Source: CG1-02-35-72 sp045046885
GTDB lineage: Bacteria > Bacteroidota > Bacteroidia > Flavobacteriales > Flavobacteriaceae
Direction: 5' to 3'
Length of the DNA: 64,000 nt
Assembly (NCBI GenBank): GCA_045046885.1
Contig: JASFYX010000053.1
Coordinates: forward strand, 1 to 64,000
Shown: positions 8,025-16,817 of the stretch, in pieces
Layout of the letters: each line of letters starts with the position of its first letter
Position numbering within the stretch: position 1 is the stretch's first letter
Translations under genes and position numbers: made by a program
Notes under the pieces: generated by a model
What the model was told of the DNA's origin: nothing
What the model saw: the letters and a program-made list of their open reading frames with translations, nothing else
Database searches by the model: none

Positions 8025-9635
8025 TTATTTATTCTCTAAACAAGCCTTTACAAAAGCCACAAAAAGTGGATGCGGGCTCAGTACGGTACTTTTATATTCA
8101 GGGTGGTATTGTACGCCTACAAACCAAGGATGATCAGGTAATTCAATTATTTCTACCAAACCTGTTTTGGGGTTAACACCTGTACTTTTCATACCAGCTT
8201 TATCTAAGGTTTCTAAATAGTCGTTGTTAAACTCGTAACGGTGGCGGTGGCGTTCAGAAATATGTGTCGTTTTATAAGCGTCATACACTTTTGAGTTTTT
8301 AGAAAGAGTGCAATCCCAAGCCCCTAAACGCATGGTGCCACCTTTTTGGGTAACATCTTTCTGGCTTTCCATCAAATCAATAACGGGATGTGTGGTGCTA
8401 ACCAAATCCATTTCGGTAGAGTTGGCATCCTTTAAACCTAAAATATTACGGGCATATTCAATTACAGCCATTTGCATCCCTAAACAAATGCCGAAAAACG
8501 GAATATTATTTTCGCGAACGTATTTTACAGCTTCAATTTTACCTTCAATACCGCGTTCACCAAAACCTGGAGCCACAAGCAAACCATCAATTCCTGCCAA
8601 TTTTTTGGTCACGTTTTTAACTGTCAACTTTTCAGAGTGTACCCATTTTATATTAACTTTTACCTCGTTGGTTGCACCCGCATGAATAAAAGCTTCTGAA
8701 ATAGATTTATAAGCGTCGTGTAATTCTACATATTTACCTACAAGTGCCACAGTAATTTCGCTTTTTGGATTTTTAAATTTCTTTAAAAAACTATTCCATT
8801 TTATAAGTGCAGGAGCGTCATTTACGGGAAGGTGTAATTTTTTAAGTACCACAACATCCAAACCTTCTTTGAGCATCATATTGGGAACGTCGTAAATAGT
8901 TTCCGCGTCAAGCGATTCTATTACTTCATCTTCGTGAACATTGCAAAATAGCGCCAATTTGTGTTTGATGCCTTCCGTTAAAGGACGTTCAGAACGGCAA
9001 ACCAAAATATTAGGACTCACACCACTTTGCATCAAAGATTTAACTGAGTGTTGCGTAGGTTTTGTTTTTAATTCGCCTGCTGCAGCCAAATAGGGAACCA
9101 ATGTAAGGTGGATAACAAGGGCATTTTTACGACCCATTTCCCATTGTATTTGCCGCACAGCTTCTACGTAAGGTAACGATTCAATATCGCCAACGGTACC
9201 ACCAATTTCTGTAATAACAATATCAAAGTTACCCGTTTTGCCAAGAATTTGGATACGCCGTTTAATCTCGTCTGTAATATGCGGAATAACCTGAACGGTT
9301 TTACCTAAATAATCGCCACGGCGTTCTTTATCTATTACAGATTGATAAATACGGCCTGTTGTTACATTATTGGCTTGCGAAGTAGCCTTGTTTAAAAAAC
9401 GTTCGTAATGACCTAAATCTAAATCGGTTTCAGCGCCATCATCTGTTACATAACATTCGCCGTGCTCATACGGATTCAATGTTCCTGGGTCTATATTTAT
9501 GTAAGGATCAAGCTTCTGAATGGTAACTTTAAGACCTCTTTCTTGCAATAATTTTGCTAAAGAAGCCGCTATAATACCTTTACCAAGCGATGAAGTTACG
9601 CCTCCGGTTACAAAAACGTATTTGGTTTGTGACAT
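8025..9635 (-). CDS. pyrG: CTP synthase
   Basis: A 536-residue cytosolic enzyme converting UTP, ATP and glutamine into CTP. The N-terminal synthetase domain (about 1-270) has the P-loop TGGVTSSLGKGI and KLDPYINIDPGTL. The C-terminal glutamine amidotransferase domain has GFGERG, the nucleophile motif FFGICLGMQ and the late HPE motif (GVQYHPEYKS). ATG 9635 (MSQTKYVFVTGG) is chosen because an excellent promoter lies between it and the in-frame start at 9662. Its last codons form one copy of the 35-bp repeat flanking the adjacent insert. Confidence 0.97.
   Translation of the reverse strand: MSQTKYVFVTGGVTSSLGKGIIAASLAKLLQERGLKVTIQKLDPYINIDPGTLNPYEHGECYVTDDGAETDLDLGHYERFLNKATSQANNVTTGRIYQSVIDKERRGDYLGKTVQVIPHITDEIKRRIQILGKTGNFDIVITEIGGTVGDIESLPYVEAVRQIQWEMGRKNALVIHLTLVPYLAAAGELKTKPTQHSVKSLMQSGVSPNILVCRSERPLTEGIKHKLALFCNVHEDEVIESLDAETIYDVPNMMLKEGLDVVVLKKLHLPVNDAPALIKWNSFLKKFKNPKSEITVALVGKYVELHDAYKSISEAFIHAGATNEVKVNIKWVHSEKLTVKNVTKKLAGIDGLLVAPGFGERGIEGKIEAVKYVRENNIPFFGICLGMQMAVIEYARNILGLKDANSTEMDLVSTTHPVIDLMESQKDVTQKGGTMRLGAWDCTLSKNSKVYDAYKTTHISERHRHRYEFNNDYLETLDKAGMKSTGVNPKTGLVEIIELPDHPWFVGVQYHPEYKSTVLSPHPLFVAFVKACLENK
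8032..8066. repeat. Direct repeat, inner copy at the pyrG 3' end
   Basis: Identical over 35 bases to 6733-6767. It codes for the penultimate residues of CTP synthase, so the insert leaves the gene intact. Confidence 0.85.
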
Positions 9636-9651
9636 TTCGTTTAGGTTTTGC

Positions 9652-9682
9652 CAAAAGTACAAACTCTATTTTAGTTGGCAAA
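9652..9682 (-). promoter_or_regulatory. pyrG promoter
   Basis: Read on the reverse strand: -7 element TACTTTTG (9659-9652) and TTTG (9682-9679) separated by 19 nt, an ideal Bacteroidota promoter. It sits 17 nt before the pyrG ATG. Confidence 0.75.
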
Positions 9683-9690
9683 AGAGAAAT

Positions 9691-10134
9691 TTACTTTTTC
9701 TCTTGAAATAAAATCCAAGCCTCTTCGTAACCGTAATCATCCTGAAATTCATACAATTTGTTATAGGCTTGGTGAATGTTAGGGTATGAAGCAATAGCAA
9801 CAGCAGTATATTTTCCGTTAAAACGGGATACATAATAAGGATTAAAACCTAATTTTTTGATTTTATTAAAAGCTACTTTAGCAATAGAGGCATCGACATA
9901 ACTGCCAATAATGATATGATAAGGATTTTTGTAAACAGCCTTTTTTTGAGCTGCTTTTTGAGCTTCAAAAGCTTTTACAGCGGCAATAGAATCGGCTTTA
10001 TGGGTGTCAACTTTTTTAGGGGCTACCTTTGCAGGCGCTTTAGGTTTTGTTTGTGGCTTTTTATCGTTACAACTCATTAAAATAGTAAAAGATAATAATA
10101 GAACCGCGATTGCATAAATTTTAGAATGTTTCAT
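9691..10134 (-). CDS. SPOR-domain lipoprotein
   Basis: A 147-residue protein with a lipoprotein signal peptide (KIYAIAVLLLSFTILMSC, predicted lipidated Cys22), a Lys/Ala/Pro-rich linker (about 24-68), and a C-terminal SPOR-like domain beginning YHIIIGSYVDASIAKVAFNK. SPOR domains bind septal, denuded peptidoglycan, so a role in the periplasm at division sites is plausible. It lies upstream of pyrG on the same strand but pyrG has its own promoter. It is divergent from dapA. Confidence 0.75.
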   Translation of the reverse strand: MKHSKIYAIAVLLLSFTILMSCNDKKPQTKPKAPAKVAPKKVDTHKADSIAAVKAFEAQKAAQKKAVYKNPYHIIIGSYVDASIAKVAFNKIKKLGFNPYYVSRFNGKYTAVAIASYPNIHQAYNKLYEFQDDYGYEEAWILFQEKK

Positions 10135-10289
10135 GATTGAGATATTTTTATAGGTTTACTTTTGGTTTTTATATTTTTTCATAACGATTTGCTAAAGAAA
10201 ATGGTTAGTTTTGCTTTTTAAATAAAAAGTAAAGGTACTATTTAATTAAAAACAATTTTATAATTTAAAGTTAAATTGGATAATTAAGC

Positions 10290-11168
10290 ATGAAAAAATT
10301 TCAAGGAACAGGAGTCGCCTTGGTAACCCCTTTTAAAAGTGACAAAAGTGTAGATATAGATGTCCTTAAAAAGTTGGTAAATTACCAAATAGAAAACGGT
10401 ATAGACTATCTTGTTGTTTTAGGAACGACAGGTGAACCAGCAACCTTAAATAAAGAAGAAAAAGAGCTTGTTAAGCAAACAATTATAAAAGAAAATAAAA
10501 GTAGATTACCATTGGTTTTAGGAATGGGTAGCAATAATACAGCGGCCTTAATTGAAGAGATTAGTCAAACTGATTTGTCTCAATTTGACGCGCTGTTATC
10601 TGTATCGCCATATTACAACAAACCAACACAACAAGGTATTTATGAGCATTTTAAAACTGTTTCAGAAGCATCGCCAATTCCTGTAATAATTTACAATGTG
10701 CCAAGTAGAACGGCCTCAAATATTGCTGTAGAAACCACTTTAAAATTAGCTAAAAATTGTAAAAATATAATTGGTATTAAAGAAGCGGCTGGCGATATGG
10801 TTCAGGCTATGCGTTTAATTAAAGATAAACCAAATGACTTTTTAGTTATTTCTGGTGATGATATGATTGCCTTACCTATGACTTTAGCAGGTGGCGTAGG
10901 TGTTATTTCGGTTATAGGACAAGCATTGCCTGAATCTTTTTCTAATATGATACGATTGGGTTTAGAGGGTAAGACCAAAAAGGCTTATGACTTACATTAT
11001 AAAATAATGGAAAGTATAGATTTGATTTTTGAAGAAGGCAACCCAGCAGGTATAAAAGCGCTTTTAAATATAAAAGGGATTTGTGGCTTAGAAGTTAGAC
11101 TACCTTTGGTATCTGCAAGTCAAACATTGCAAGAAAAATTGCGTAATTTTGTAGTAAATAGGTCTTAA
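10290..11168 (+). CDS. dapA: 4-hydroxy-tetrahydrodipicolinate synthase
   Basis: A 292-residue TIM-barrel enzyme condensing pyruvate with aspartate semialdehyde on the lysine/diaminopimelate route. Visible active-site pieces: GTTGEP at 45-50, Tyr135 in IIYNVPSRT with Arg140, and the Schiff-base Lys164 in IIGIKEAAGD. Length and motifs are fully normal. The ferritin gene starts 11 nt after its stop, so the two probably share a transcript. Confidence 0.95.
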   Translation: MKKFQGTGVALVTPFKSDKSVDIDVLKKLVNYQIENGIDYLVVLGTTGEPATLNKEEKELVKQTIIKENKSRLPLVLGMGSNNTAALIEEISQTDLSQFDALLSVSPYYNKPTQQGIYEHFKTVSEASPIPVIIYNVPSRTASNIAVETTLKLAKNCKNIIGIKEAAGDMVQAMRLIKDKPNDFLVISGDDMIALPMTLAGGVGVISVIGQALPESFSNMIRLGLEGKTKKAYDLHYKIMESIDLIFEEGNPAGIKALLNIKGICGLEVRLPLVSASQTLQEKLRNFVVNRS

Positions 11169-11179
11169 AAAATTAAGTT

Positions 11180-11686
11180 ATGTTATCAAAAAAAATGGAT
11201 AAAGCCTTGAATGCACAAATTATTATAGAGGCAGAATCCTCTCAAATATATTTAGCAATGGCTTCTTGGGCAGAAAATCAAGGGTTTGAAGGAGTTGCTC
11301 AATTTATGTATGCGCATTCAGACGAAGAGCGTACGCATATGCTTAAGCTTGTTAAATTTACTAATGAACGTGGCGGTTATGCTAAAATTGGTGCTTTAAG
11401 AGCTTCGCCAAGTGAATTTGGATCGTTTAAAGAAGTTTTTGAAACTTTGTTGTCACACGAAGTTATGGTATCAAAGTCAATTAATGATTTAGTTGAAATA
11501 TCTTTAAATGAAAAAGATTATGCCACTAATAATTTTTTACAATGGTATGTGTCAGAGCAAATAGAAGAAGAAGCTTTAGCCCGTACAATACTCGATAAAA
11601 TTAGGCTTATTGGTGATGATAAAAGTGGCTTTTATTTATTTGATAAGGATATCAAACAATTAACTGTAGAACCACCAGTACAATAA
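11180..11686 (+). CDS. ftnA: Ferritin (non-heme)
   Basis: A 168-residue four-helix bundle protein storing iron in the cytoplasm. Ferroxidase ligands are visible as Glu17/Glu19 in IIIEAESSQIYLAM, the EERTHM motif (DEERTHMLKLVKF), a Glu in ETLLSHEVMV and QWYVSEQIEEE. It follows dapA by 11 nt. The 100 nt downstream to bamD hold a separate promoter. Confidence 0.93.
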   Translation: MLSKKMDKALNAQIIIEAESSQIYLAMASWAENQGFEGVAQFMYAHSDEERTHMLKLVKFTNERGGYAKIGALRASPSEFGSFKEVFETLLSHEVMVSKSINDLVEISLNEKDYATNNFLQWYVSEQIEEEALARTILDKIRLIGDDKSGFYLFDKDIKQLTVEPPVQ

Positions 11687-11792
11687 TTAACATACTTTTA
11701 TAAATAAAAAGGACTTTAAAGTAGTGAACTATACTACATTTGTGTGCTCAAATTGAGTATAAAAAGCATTTTATTAATCCATTTTAAATACC

Positions 11793-11800
11793 TACTTTTG
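11793..11800 (+). promoter_or_regulatory. Promoter -7 element before bamD
   Basis: TACTTTTG, exact TAnnTTTG consensus, 4 nt before the bamD ATG, implying an extremely short or absent leader. No exact -33 TTG (TTA at 11771). Confidence 0.55.
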
Positions 11801-11804
11801 CCGC

Positions 11805-12608
11805 ATGCAAAAATTAAAATATTTTAGTTTAGTTATAATCACACTTTTATTAGTTATATCGTGTAGTCCTTACCAGAAAATGTTAAATAAAGGAAAGACT
11901 AACGAGACTTATAAAATGGCTACAGATTTATATAACAAAGGCGATTACACTAAGGCGATTACACTTTTTGAAAAAGTGATTCCACAATATACTGGCAAAC
12001 CTCAAATGGAACGGATTGAATATATGCGTGCTGAGTCACATTATAAAGTTAAAGATTATGGCTTATCTGGCTATTATTTTAGACGTTTTTCTAATAATTA
12101 TCCTAAGAGTTCTAAAAGAGAAGAAGCTTTGTTTTTATCGGCTAAAGGGTATTATTTATCTTCACCAAAATACAGTTTAGATCAAACAGACACACATAAA
12201 GCTATTGATGTATTACAAGAGTTTATTAATTCTTATCCCAACTCAGATAAATTAAAAGAAGCCAATGATATTTATGTTATTTTAAGCAGGCGTTTAGAAA
12301 AAAAGTATTTTGAAATTTCTAAACAATTTTTAAAATTAGAAAAGTACAATGCATCTATAGTGGCCTTCGATAATTTTTTAGAAGATTTTCCAGGAACTGT
12401 TTATAAGGAAGAAGCTATGTATTTAAAGTATAAAGCAGCTTTTGAATTGGGTATAAAGAGTGTTGCTAGTAAAAAAGAAGAACGTATTTCTAAGGCTCTT
12501 AGCTATTATAAAAAATTTAAAAAGACATTTCCTAAATCTAAATACTTAAATGATGTTGAAGGATCTAAAATCATATTAGACAAACAATTACATTCGCTAA
12601 CAAATTAA
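11805..12608 (+). CDS. bamD: Outer-membrane assembly lipoprotein BamD
   Basis: A 267-residue lipoprotein with signal peptide and lipobox ending at Cys20 (LLLVISC). The mature part is built of TPR-like helices (YKMATDLYNKGDYTKAITLFEKVIPQ and YNASIVAFDNFLEDFPGT). BamD is the essential lipoprotein partner of the BamA barrel machine at the outer membrane. It heads a tightly packed run bamD-rpoZ-coaBC-DUF4835-recN, an order I associate with Flavobacteriia. Confidence 0.9.
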   Translation: MQKLKYFSLVIITLLLVISCSPYQKMLNKGKTNETYKMATDLYNKGDYTKAITLFEKVIPQYTGKPQMERIEYMRAESHYKVKDYGLSGYYFRRFSNNYPKSSKREEALFLSAKGYYLSSPKYSLDQTDTHKAIDVLQEFINSYPNSDKLKEANDIYVILSRRLEKKYFEISKQFLKLEKYNASIVAFDNFLEDFPGTVYKEEAMYLKYKAAFELGIKSVASKKEERISKALSYYKKFKKTFPKSKYLNDVEGSKIILDKQLHSLTN

Positions 12609-12619
12609 ACAAAACAATT

Positions 12620-12952
12620 ATGGACTATAAAAATTCTGAAGCACCTATTTCTACTATTACGTACGATAGAAGTAAGATAGAAGAAAAAACAGAAAACATT
12701 TACGAAGCTATTTCTATTATAGCCAAACGTGCTATTCAAATTAATGGCGATTTAAAAAGAGAACTTGTAGAAAAGTTAGAAGAATTTGCTACTTACAACG
12801 ATAATTTAGAAGAAATTTTCGAAAACAAAGAGCAAATAGAAGTGTCTAAATTTTATGAAAAACTACCCAAGCCTGCTGCAATTGCATTAGAAGAGTGGTT
12901 AAACGATAAAATTTATCACAGAAGGGTAGAAGAATCAGAAAACCAAGACTAA
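12620..12952 (+). CDS. rpoZ: RNA polymerase omega subunit, Bacteroidota type
   Basis: A 110-residue acidic protein; IYEAISIIAKRAIQINGDLK matches the omega-fold core of RpoZ, which supports assembly of the beta-prime subunit. It is longer and more divergent than the proteobacterial form, as usual in this phylum. It starts 11 nt after bamD and its stop overlaps the coaBC ATG by one base (TAATG), so translation is coupled. Confidence 0.85.
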   Translation: MDYKNSEAPISTITYDRSKIEEKTENIYEAISIIAKRAIQINGDLKRELVEKLEEFATYNDNLEEIFENKEQIEVSKFYEKLPKPAAIALEEWLNDKIYHRRVEESENQD

Positions 12953-14160
12953 TGTCTGTTTTAAGCGGTAAAAAAATCCTTTTAGGCGTAACGGCCGGTA
13001 TTGCTGCTTATAAAACACCTTTTTTAATTAGACTTTTAATTAAAGCTGGTGCAGAGGTACAAGTTGTTATGACACCTGCTGCAAAAGAATTTGTTACACC
13101 CTTAACACTCTCTACACTTTCTAAAAATCCTGTTTACACCTCATTTTTTGATGAAGACGATAAGGATGCTATGTGGCACAGCCATGTAGATTTAGCCTTA
13201 TGGGCAGACTATATGCTTTTCGCGCCACTAACAGCCAATACAATGGCCAAAATGGCGCAAGGCGTAACCGATAATTTATTGATGGCGGTCTATCTTTCGG
13301 CAAAATGTCCTGTTTATTTTGCGCCTGCAATGGATTTAGATATGTACAGACATCCCACTACAGCTAAAAATATTGAGATTTTAAAAAGTTACGGACATCA
13401 TTTTATAGCACCCGATAAAGGCGAATTAGCCAGTGGTCTCGTAGGAGAAGGACGTATGGCAGAACCCGAAAGTATAGTCCAATTTCTGGAACAAAATATT
13501 GTAAAATCTTTACCCCTTTACGGGAAAAAAGTGTTGATTACAGCAGGTCCTACTTATGAAGCAATAGATCCTGTGCGTTTTATTGGCAATCATTCTTCTG
13601 GAAAGATGGGTGTAGCTTTGGCGAATACTGCTGTGAATTTGGGTGCACAAGTAACTTTAGTCATGGGGCCATCAGCCATAAATACCTCAAATAATATTGA
13701 TAGAATTGACGTTGTTTGTGCAGATGATATGTTTGACGCCACAACTTCTCATTTTGCTGGAGCCGATATTGCTATTTTAGCAGCGGCTGTAGCCGATTAT
13801 AAACCTGCTACAAAAGCCAATCAGAAAATAAAAAAGAAAGACACGATCTTAAACATTGATTTAGTACCGACAAAAGATATTTTAGCCTATTTAGGACAAC
13901 ATAAAGAAAAGCAATTTTTGGTAGGCTTTGCTCTTGAAACTAATGATGAATTGGCACATGCTACCGATAAGTTAAAACGTAAAAATTTGGATTTAATCAT
14001 TTTAAATTCTTTAAAAGACAAAGGTGCAGGCTTTAAAAACGACACAAACAAAATAACAATTATTGACGCCGATACTAATACCAAAAGCTTTCCGTTAAAG
14101 GATAAAGAATTAGTGGCACAAGATATATTTAAAGAGATTTTAAACAAAATTAATGCGTAA
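12952..14160 (+). CDS. coaBC: Bifunctional phosphopantothenoylcysteine decarboxylase/synthetase
   Basis: A 402-residue flavoprotein for two steps of coenzyme A synthesis. The CoaC half (1-185) has GVTAGIAAYK, His78 in WHSHVDL, and the CoaC substrate loop. The CoaB half (190-402) begins KVLITAGPTYEAIDPVRFIGN and has AAAVADYKP. Two positions differ from the E. coli pattern: the PxMNxxMW motif reads PAMDLDMY (Asp128), and the flap usually containing the catalytic Cys reads GELASGLVGEGRM (Ser161). The DUF4835 gene overlaps its end by 8 nt. Confidence 0.93.
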   Translation: MSVLSGKKILLGVTAGIAAYKTPFLIRLLIKAGAEVQVVMTPAAKEFVTPLTLSTLSKNPVYTSFFDEDDKDAMWHSHVDLALWADYMLFAPLTANTMAKMAQGVTDNLLMAVYLSAKCPVYFAPAMDLDMYRHPTTAKNIEILKSYGHHFIAPDKGELASGLVGEGRMAEPESIVQFLEQNIVKSLPLYGKKVLITAGPTYEAIDPVRFIGNHSSGKMGVALANTAVNLGAQVTLVMGPSAINTSNNIDRIDVVCADDMFDATTSHFAGADIAILAAAVADYKPATKANQKIKKKDTILNIDLVPTKDILAYLGQHKEKQFLVGFALETNDELAHATDKLKRKNLDLIILNSLKDKGAGFKNDTNKITIIDADTNTKSFPLKDKELVAQDIFKEILNKINA

Positions 14161-15046
14161 AGCAATCTTATTTACAGTATTATTTATCAGCAGTTTTGGC
14201 TTAGTCGCCCAAGAGTTAAATTGTACGGTTACGGTAAATTCAGATAAAATTAGGGGCTCAAATAAAACAGTTTTTAAAACACTTCAAAACAGTATTTCGG
14301 AATATTTAAATACTACGAGGTGGACAAACAGAACGGTTAAACCTTACGAAAAAATTAAATGTGCCATCAGCATTTTTATCTTAGACCAACCACAACCCAA
14401 TCAGTTTAAAGGAAATATACAGGTACAGGTTAACAGACCCGTTTACAAAGCCAATTACCAAACGACAATCTTTAATTTTAAAGACGATAATTTATCTTTT
14501 ACCTACAAAGAATTCGACCCTTTTTTCTATAACGAAAATAGTTTCGACAATAATTTGGTCTCTATTTTAACTTTTTACGCTTATACCATTTTAGGAATTG
14601 ATGCCGATTCTTTTACACCCAACGGCGGCGAAATATTTTATAAACAAGCCGAAAATGTTATCAATCAAGCACAACAAAGTGGGTATGTAGGTTGGAGTAA
14701 AATAGACGGTAATGGTACGCGTTACGAATTGAACGAAAATATATTATCACCCGTCTATTCAGAATTTAGAAAAGCCGTTTATCAGTACCACAGAGAAGGC
14801 TTAGACATTATGTCAACCAATGCAGAAGTGGCTAAAAAAGCTATTGCCAAAGCTGTTATCCGACTAAAAAGAATTTACGACGCGCGTCCAAATGCCTTTT
14901 TATTACGCGTTTTTACAGATGCCAAGGCCGATGAAATTGTCTCAATTTTTTCAGGAGGTCCTACTTATGACGTGGCCGAATTGCGCAGTGTGTTGTTAAA
15001 AATATCGCCTTCAAATAATTCAAAATGGAAGAAATTAAGTAACTAA
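14153..15046 (+). CDS. DUF4835 family exported protein
   Basis: A 297-residue protein with a Sec signal peptide (MRKAILFTVLFISSFGLVAQ). The rest is mixed alpha/beta with motifs typical of the Bacteroidota DUF4835 family (FDPFFYNENSFDNNLVSILT, ending AELRSVLLKISP). Function unknown. The start overlaps coaBC by 8 nt, so expression is coupled. recN follows after 73 nt. Confidence 0.8.
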   Translation: MRKAILFTVLFISSFGLVAQELNCTVTVNSDKIRGSNKTVFKTLQNSISEYLNTTRWTNRTVKPYEKIKCAISIFILDQPQPNQFKGNIQVQVNRPVYKANYQTTIFNFKDDNLSFTYKEFDPFFYNENSFDNNLVSILTFYAYTILGIDADSFTPNGGEIFYKQAENVINQAQQSGYVGWSKIDGNGTRYELNENILSPVYSEFRKAVYQYHREGLDIMSTNAEVAKKAIAKAVIRLKRIYDARPNAFLLRVFTDAKADEIVSIFSGGPTYDVAELRSVLLKISPSNNSKWKKLSN

Positions 15047-15119
15047 GACAAGTTAAAAATTGTTTTTTTGCTTATTTCTTTAACTAATTGCTATTTTTAC
15101 AAAGACTAAATCGTATTAT

Positions 15120-16772
15120 TTGTTAGCTTCCTTATCCATACAAAACTACATATTAATAGACCATCTTAAGATAGATTTTAAAGGGGGTTTGTCTATAATT
15201 ACAGGTGAAACAGGTGCCGGAAAATCAATTCTTTTAGGCGCTTTGGGTTTGGTTTTGGGCGAACGTGCCGATTTGTCAATCATAAATAATACCGATAAAA
15301 AATGTATTATCGAGGCCGTATTCGCGATACAAAACTACAAGTTAAAAGCTTTTTTTACAGCAAATGATTTAGATTATGAGGACGAATCTATTTTAAGGAG
15401 AGAAATATTACCCAGTGGTAAATCGCGTGCTTTTTTAAATGACACACCCGTTACGCTAAATGTATTACAAAGTTTAAGTAGTTATTTAATTGACGTTCAT
15501 GCCCAACAAGAAACAGCAAAATTGAGTCAGTTAGAATACCAGTTTCAAATTGTAGATGTTTTGGCACACACATCCGAATCGTTAGCACAATACACACAAA
15601 AATTACAGCGACTTAAGTTTAAAGAAAAAGAGTTGGCGCAGTTAATTGAAGATAAAAATCAGAGTGTTATCAATCAAGATTACGATAATTTTATTTTTGA
15701 CGAATTGACTAAAGCTAATTTGGCTGAAGATGAATTGCCAGCACTTGAAAGCACCTTAGAAAAACTTGAAAACATAGACAGTATAAGCCAATCAATAAAT
15801 GTGGCTGTTAATACGGCAGAAGCTTCTGAAATAGGTATTAATGATGCGTTAAATACTTTTACATCAGCGCTAAAAAATATAGCCAAATACGATGTGAATT
15901 TTTCAGAATTATCCAACAGAATTGAAAGCTTAAAAATAGAATTTGACGATATCTATCAAGAACTTTTAGACTACAAGGAAACGATAGATTTAGACCCTGC
16001 AATATTACAACAAAAGCAAGAACGTTTAAACCTTTTAAACACGCTTTTACAAAAGCACCGTGTAGCAACTATAGCCGATTTGGTAGCTAAAAAAGACCAA
16101 TTAGAACGTAAAATTGCGCTTGTAAACAATTCTGATGCGGTTATTTTAGAAGTCGAAAATCAGATTAAAGTGCTAAAAGAACGCTTGTTAAAATTGGGCG
16201 ACACCATTCACAAAAAGCGTCAAATAATTGTCCCTGATTTGCAAAAGAAATTAGAGAATCTTCTGGCTAAATTAGGAATGCCTCACGCACAATTTGATAT
16301 TGTTATTACCAAAACAGATAATTTGTTTGCCAACGGTATTGACAATTTAGCGTTTCTGTTTAAAGCCAACAAAGGCGGGCAGTTTGGTAAGATTTCTAAA
16401 GTAGCTTCTGGCGGTGAACGTTCTAGAATTATGTTGGCTATAAAAGCTATTTTATCACAATACAGTCAGTTGCCTACCATAATTTTCGATGAAATAGATG
16501 CCGGTATATCAGGTGAAGTCGCCAATGCAGTAGCTGCGATTTTACAAAGTATGACTAAAAATATGCAAGTTTTGGCCATAACACATTTACCACAAATAGC
16601 GGCCAAGGGCCATCAGCATTACAAAGTATTTAAAGAAACACAAGATGCTACTACAAAAACAGATCTTAAATTACTAAATAACGAAGAACGTGTAATAGAA
16701 TTAGCCGAGATGTTAGGGGGTAAAAAAATATCAGAATCAGCTATTTTACACGCTAAGGCATTATTACAGTAA
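15120..16772 (+). CDS. recN: DNA repair ATPase RecN
   Basis: A 550-residue SMC-like protein acting in double-strand-break repair. Walker A is ITGETGAGKSILLGALG (about 28-44). A long charged coiled-coil region spans about 150-370. The ABC signature VASGGERSRIMLAIKAI and Walker B TIIFDEIDAGISGEVA follow near the C-terminus. The TTG start is favoured because it gives the family N-terminus MLASLSIQNYILID. A weak -7 element TATTTTTA lies at 15092-15099. Confidence 0.95.
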   Translation: MLASLSIQNYILIDHLKIDFKGGLSIITGETGAGKSILLGALGLVLGERADLSIINNTDKKCIIEAVFAIQNYKLKAFFTANDLDYEDESILRREILPSGKSRAFLNDTPVTLNVLQSLSSYLIDVHAQQETAKLSQLEYQFQIVDVLAHTSESLAQYTQKLQRLKFKEKELAQLIEDKNQSVINQDYDNFIFDELTKANLAEDELPALESTLEKLENIDSISQSINVAVNTAEASEIGINDALNTFTSALKNIAKYDVNFSELSNRIESLKIEFDDIYQELLDYKETIDLDPAILQQKQERLNLLNTLLQKHRVATIADLVAKKDQLERKIALVNNSDAVILEVENQIKVLKERLLKLGDTIHKKRQIIVPDLQKKLENLLAKLGMPHAQFDIVITKTDNLFANGIDNLAFLFKANKGGQFGKISKVASGGERSRIMLAIKAILSQYSQLPTIIFDEIDAGISGEVANAVAAILQSMTKNMQVLAITHLPQIAAKGHQHYKVFKETQDATTKTDLKLLNNEERVIELAEMLGGKKISESAILHAKALLQ

Positions 16773-16778
16773 AAAGTA

Positions 16779-16786
16779 TATATTTG
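16779..16786 (+). promoter_or_regulatory. Promoter -7 element before fabI
   Basis: TATATTTG, exact TAnnTTTG, 7 nt after the recN stop and 31 nt before the fabI ATG. No -33 TTG at the ideal distance. Confidence 0.55.
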
Positions 16787-16817
16787 CCAAAAATTAAAAA
16801 TAATTAATTACAAACCT

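Larger units (their letters stand above)
6733..8066. mobile_element. Small insert flanked by duplicated pyrG 3' end
   Basis: An identical 35-bp block occurs at 6733-6767 and 8032-8066. The right copy is the end of the intact pyrG gene. The left copy, read with its flank from 6726, encodes the same last residues (LFVAFVKACLENK and stop) with different synonymous codons outside the core. The 1.3 kb between them carries a nuclease-like gene and a frameshifted partner. This is the layout left by site-specific integration into a gene 3' end, or by recombination with a foreign pyrG end. No integrase is inside, so the element would be non-autonomous or a deletion remnant. Confidence 0.65.

Noticed and set aside
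8308..8685. 125-codon frame antisense to pyrG
   Set aside because: Mirror of a strongly conserved gene on the other strand; no promoter or family resemblance.
9636..9662. N-terminal extension of pyrG to the ATG at 9662
   Set aside because: The pyrG promoter (9652-9682) overlaps it, and the family N-terminus begins at ATG 9635.
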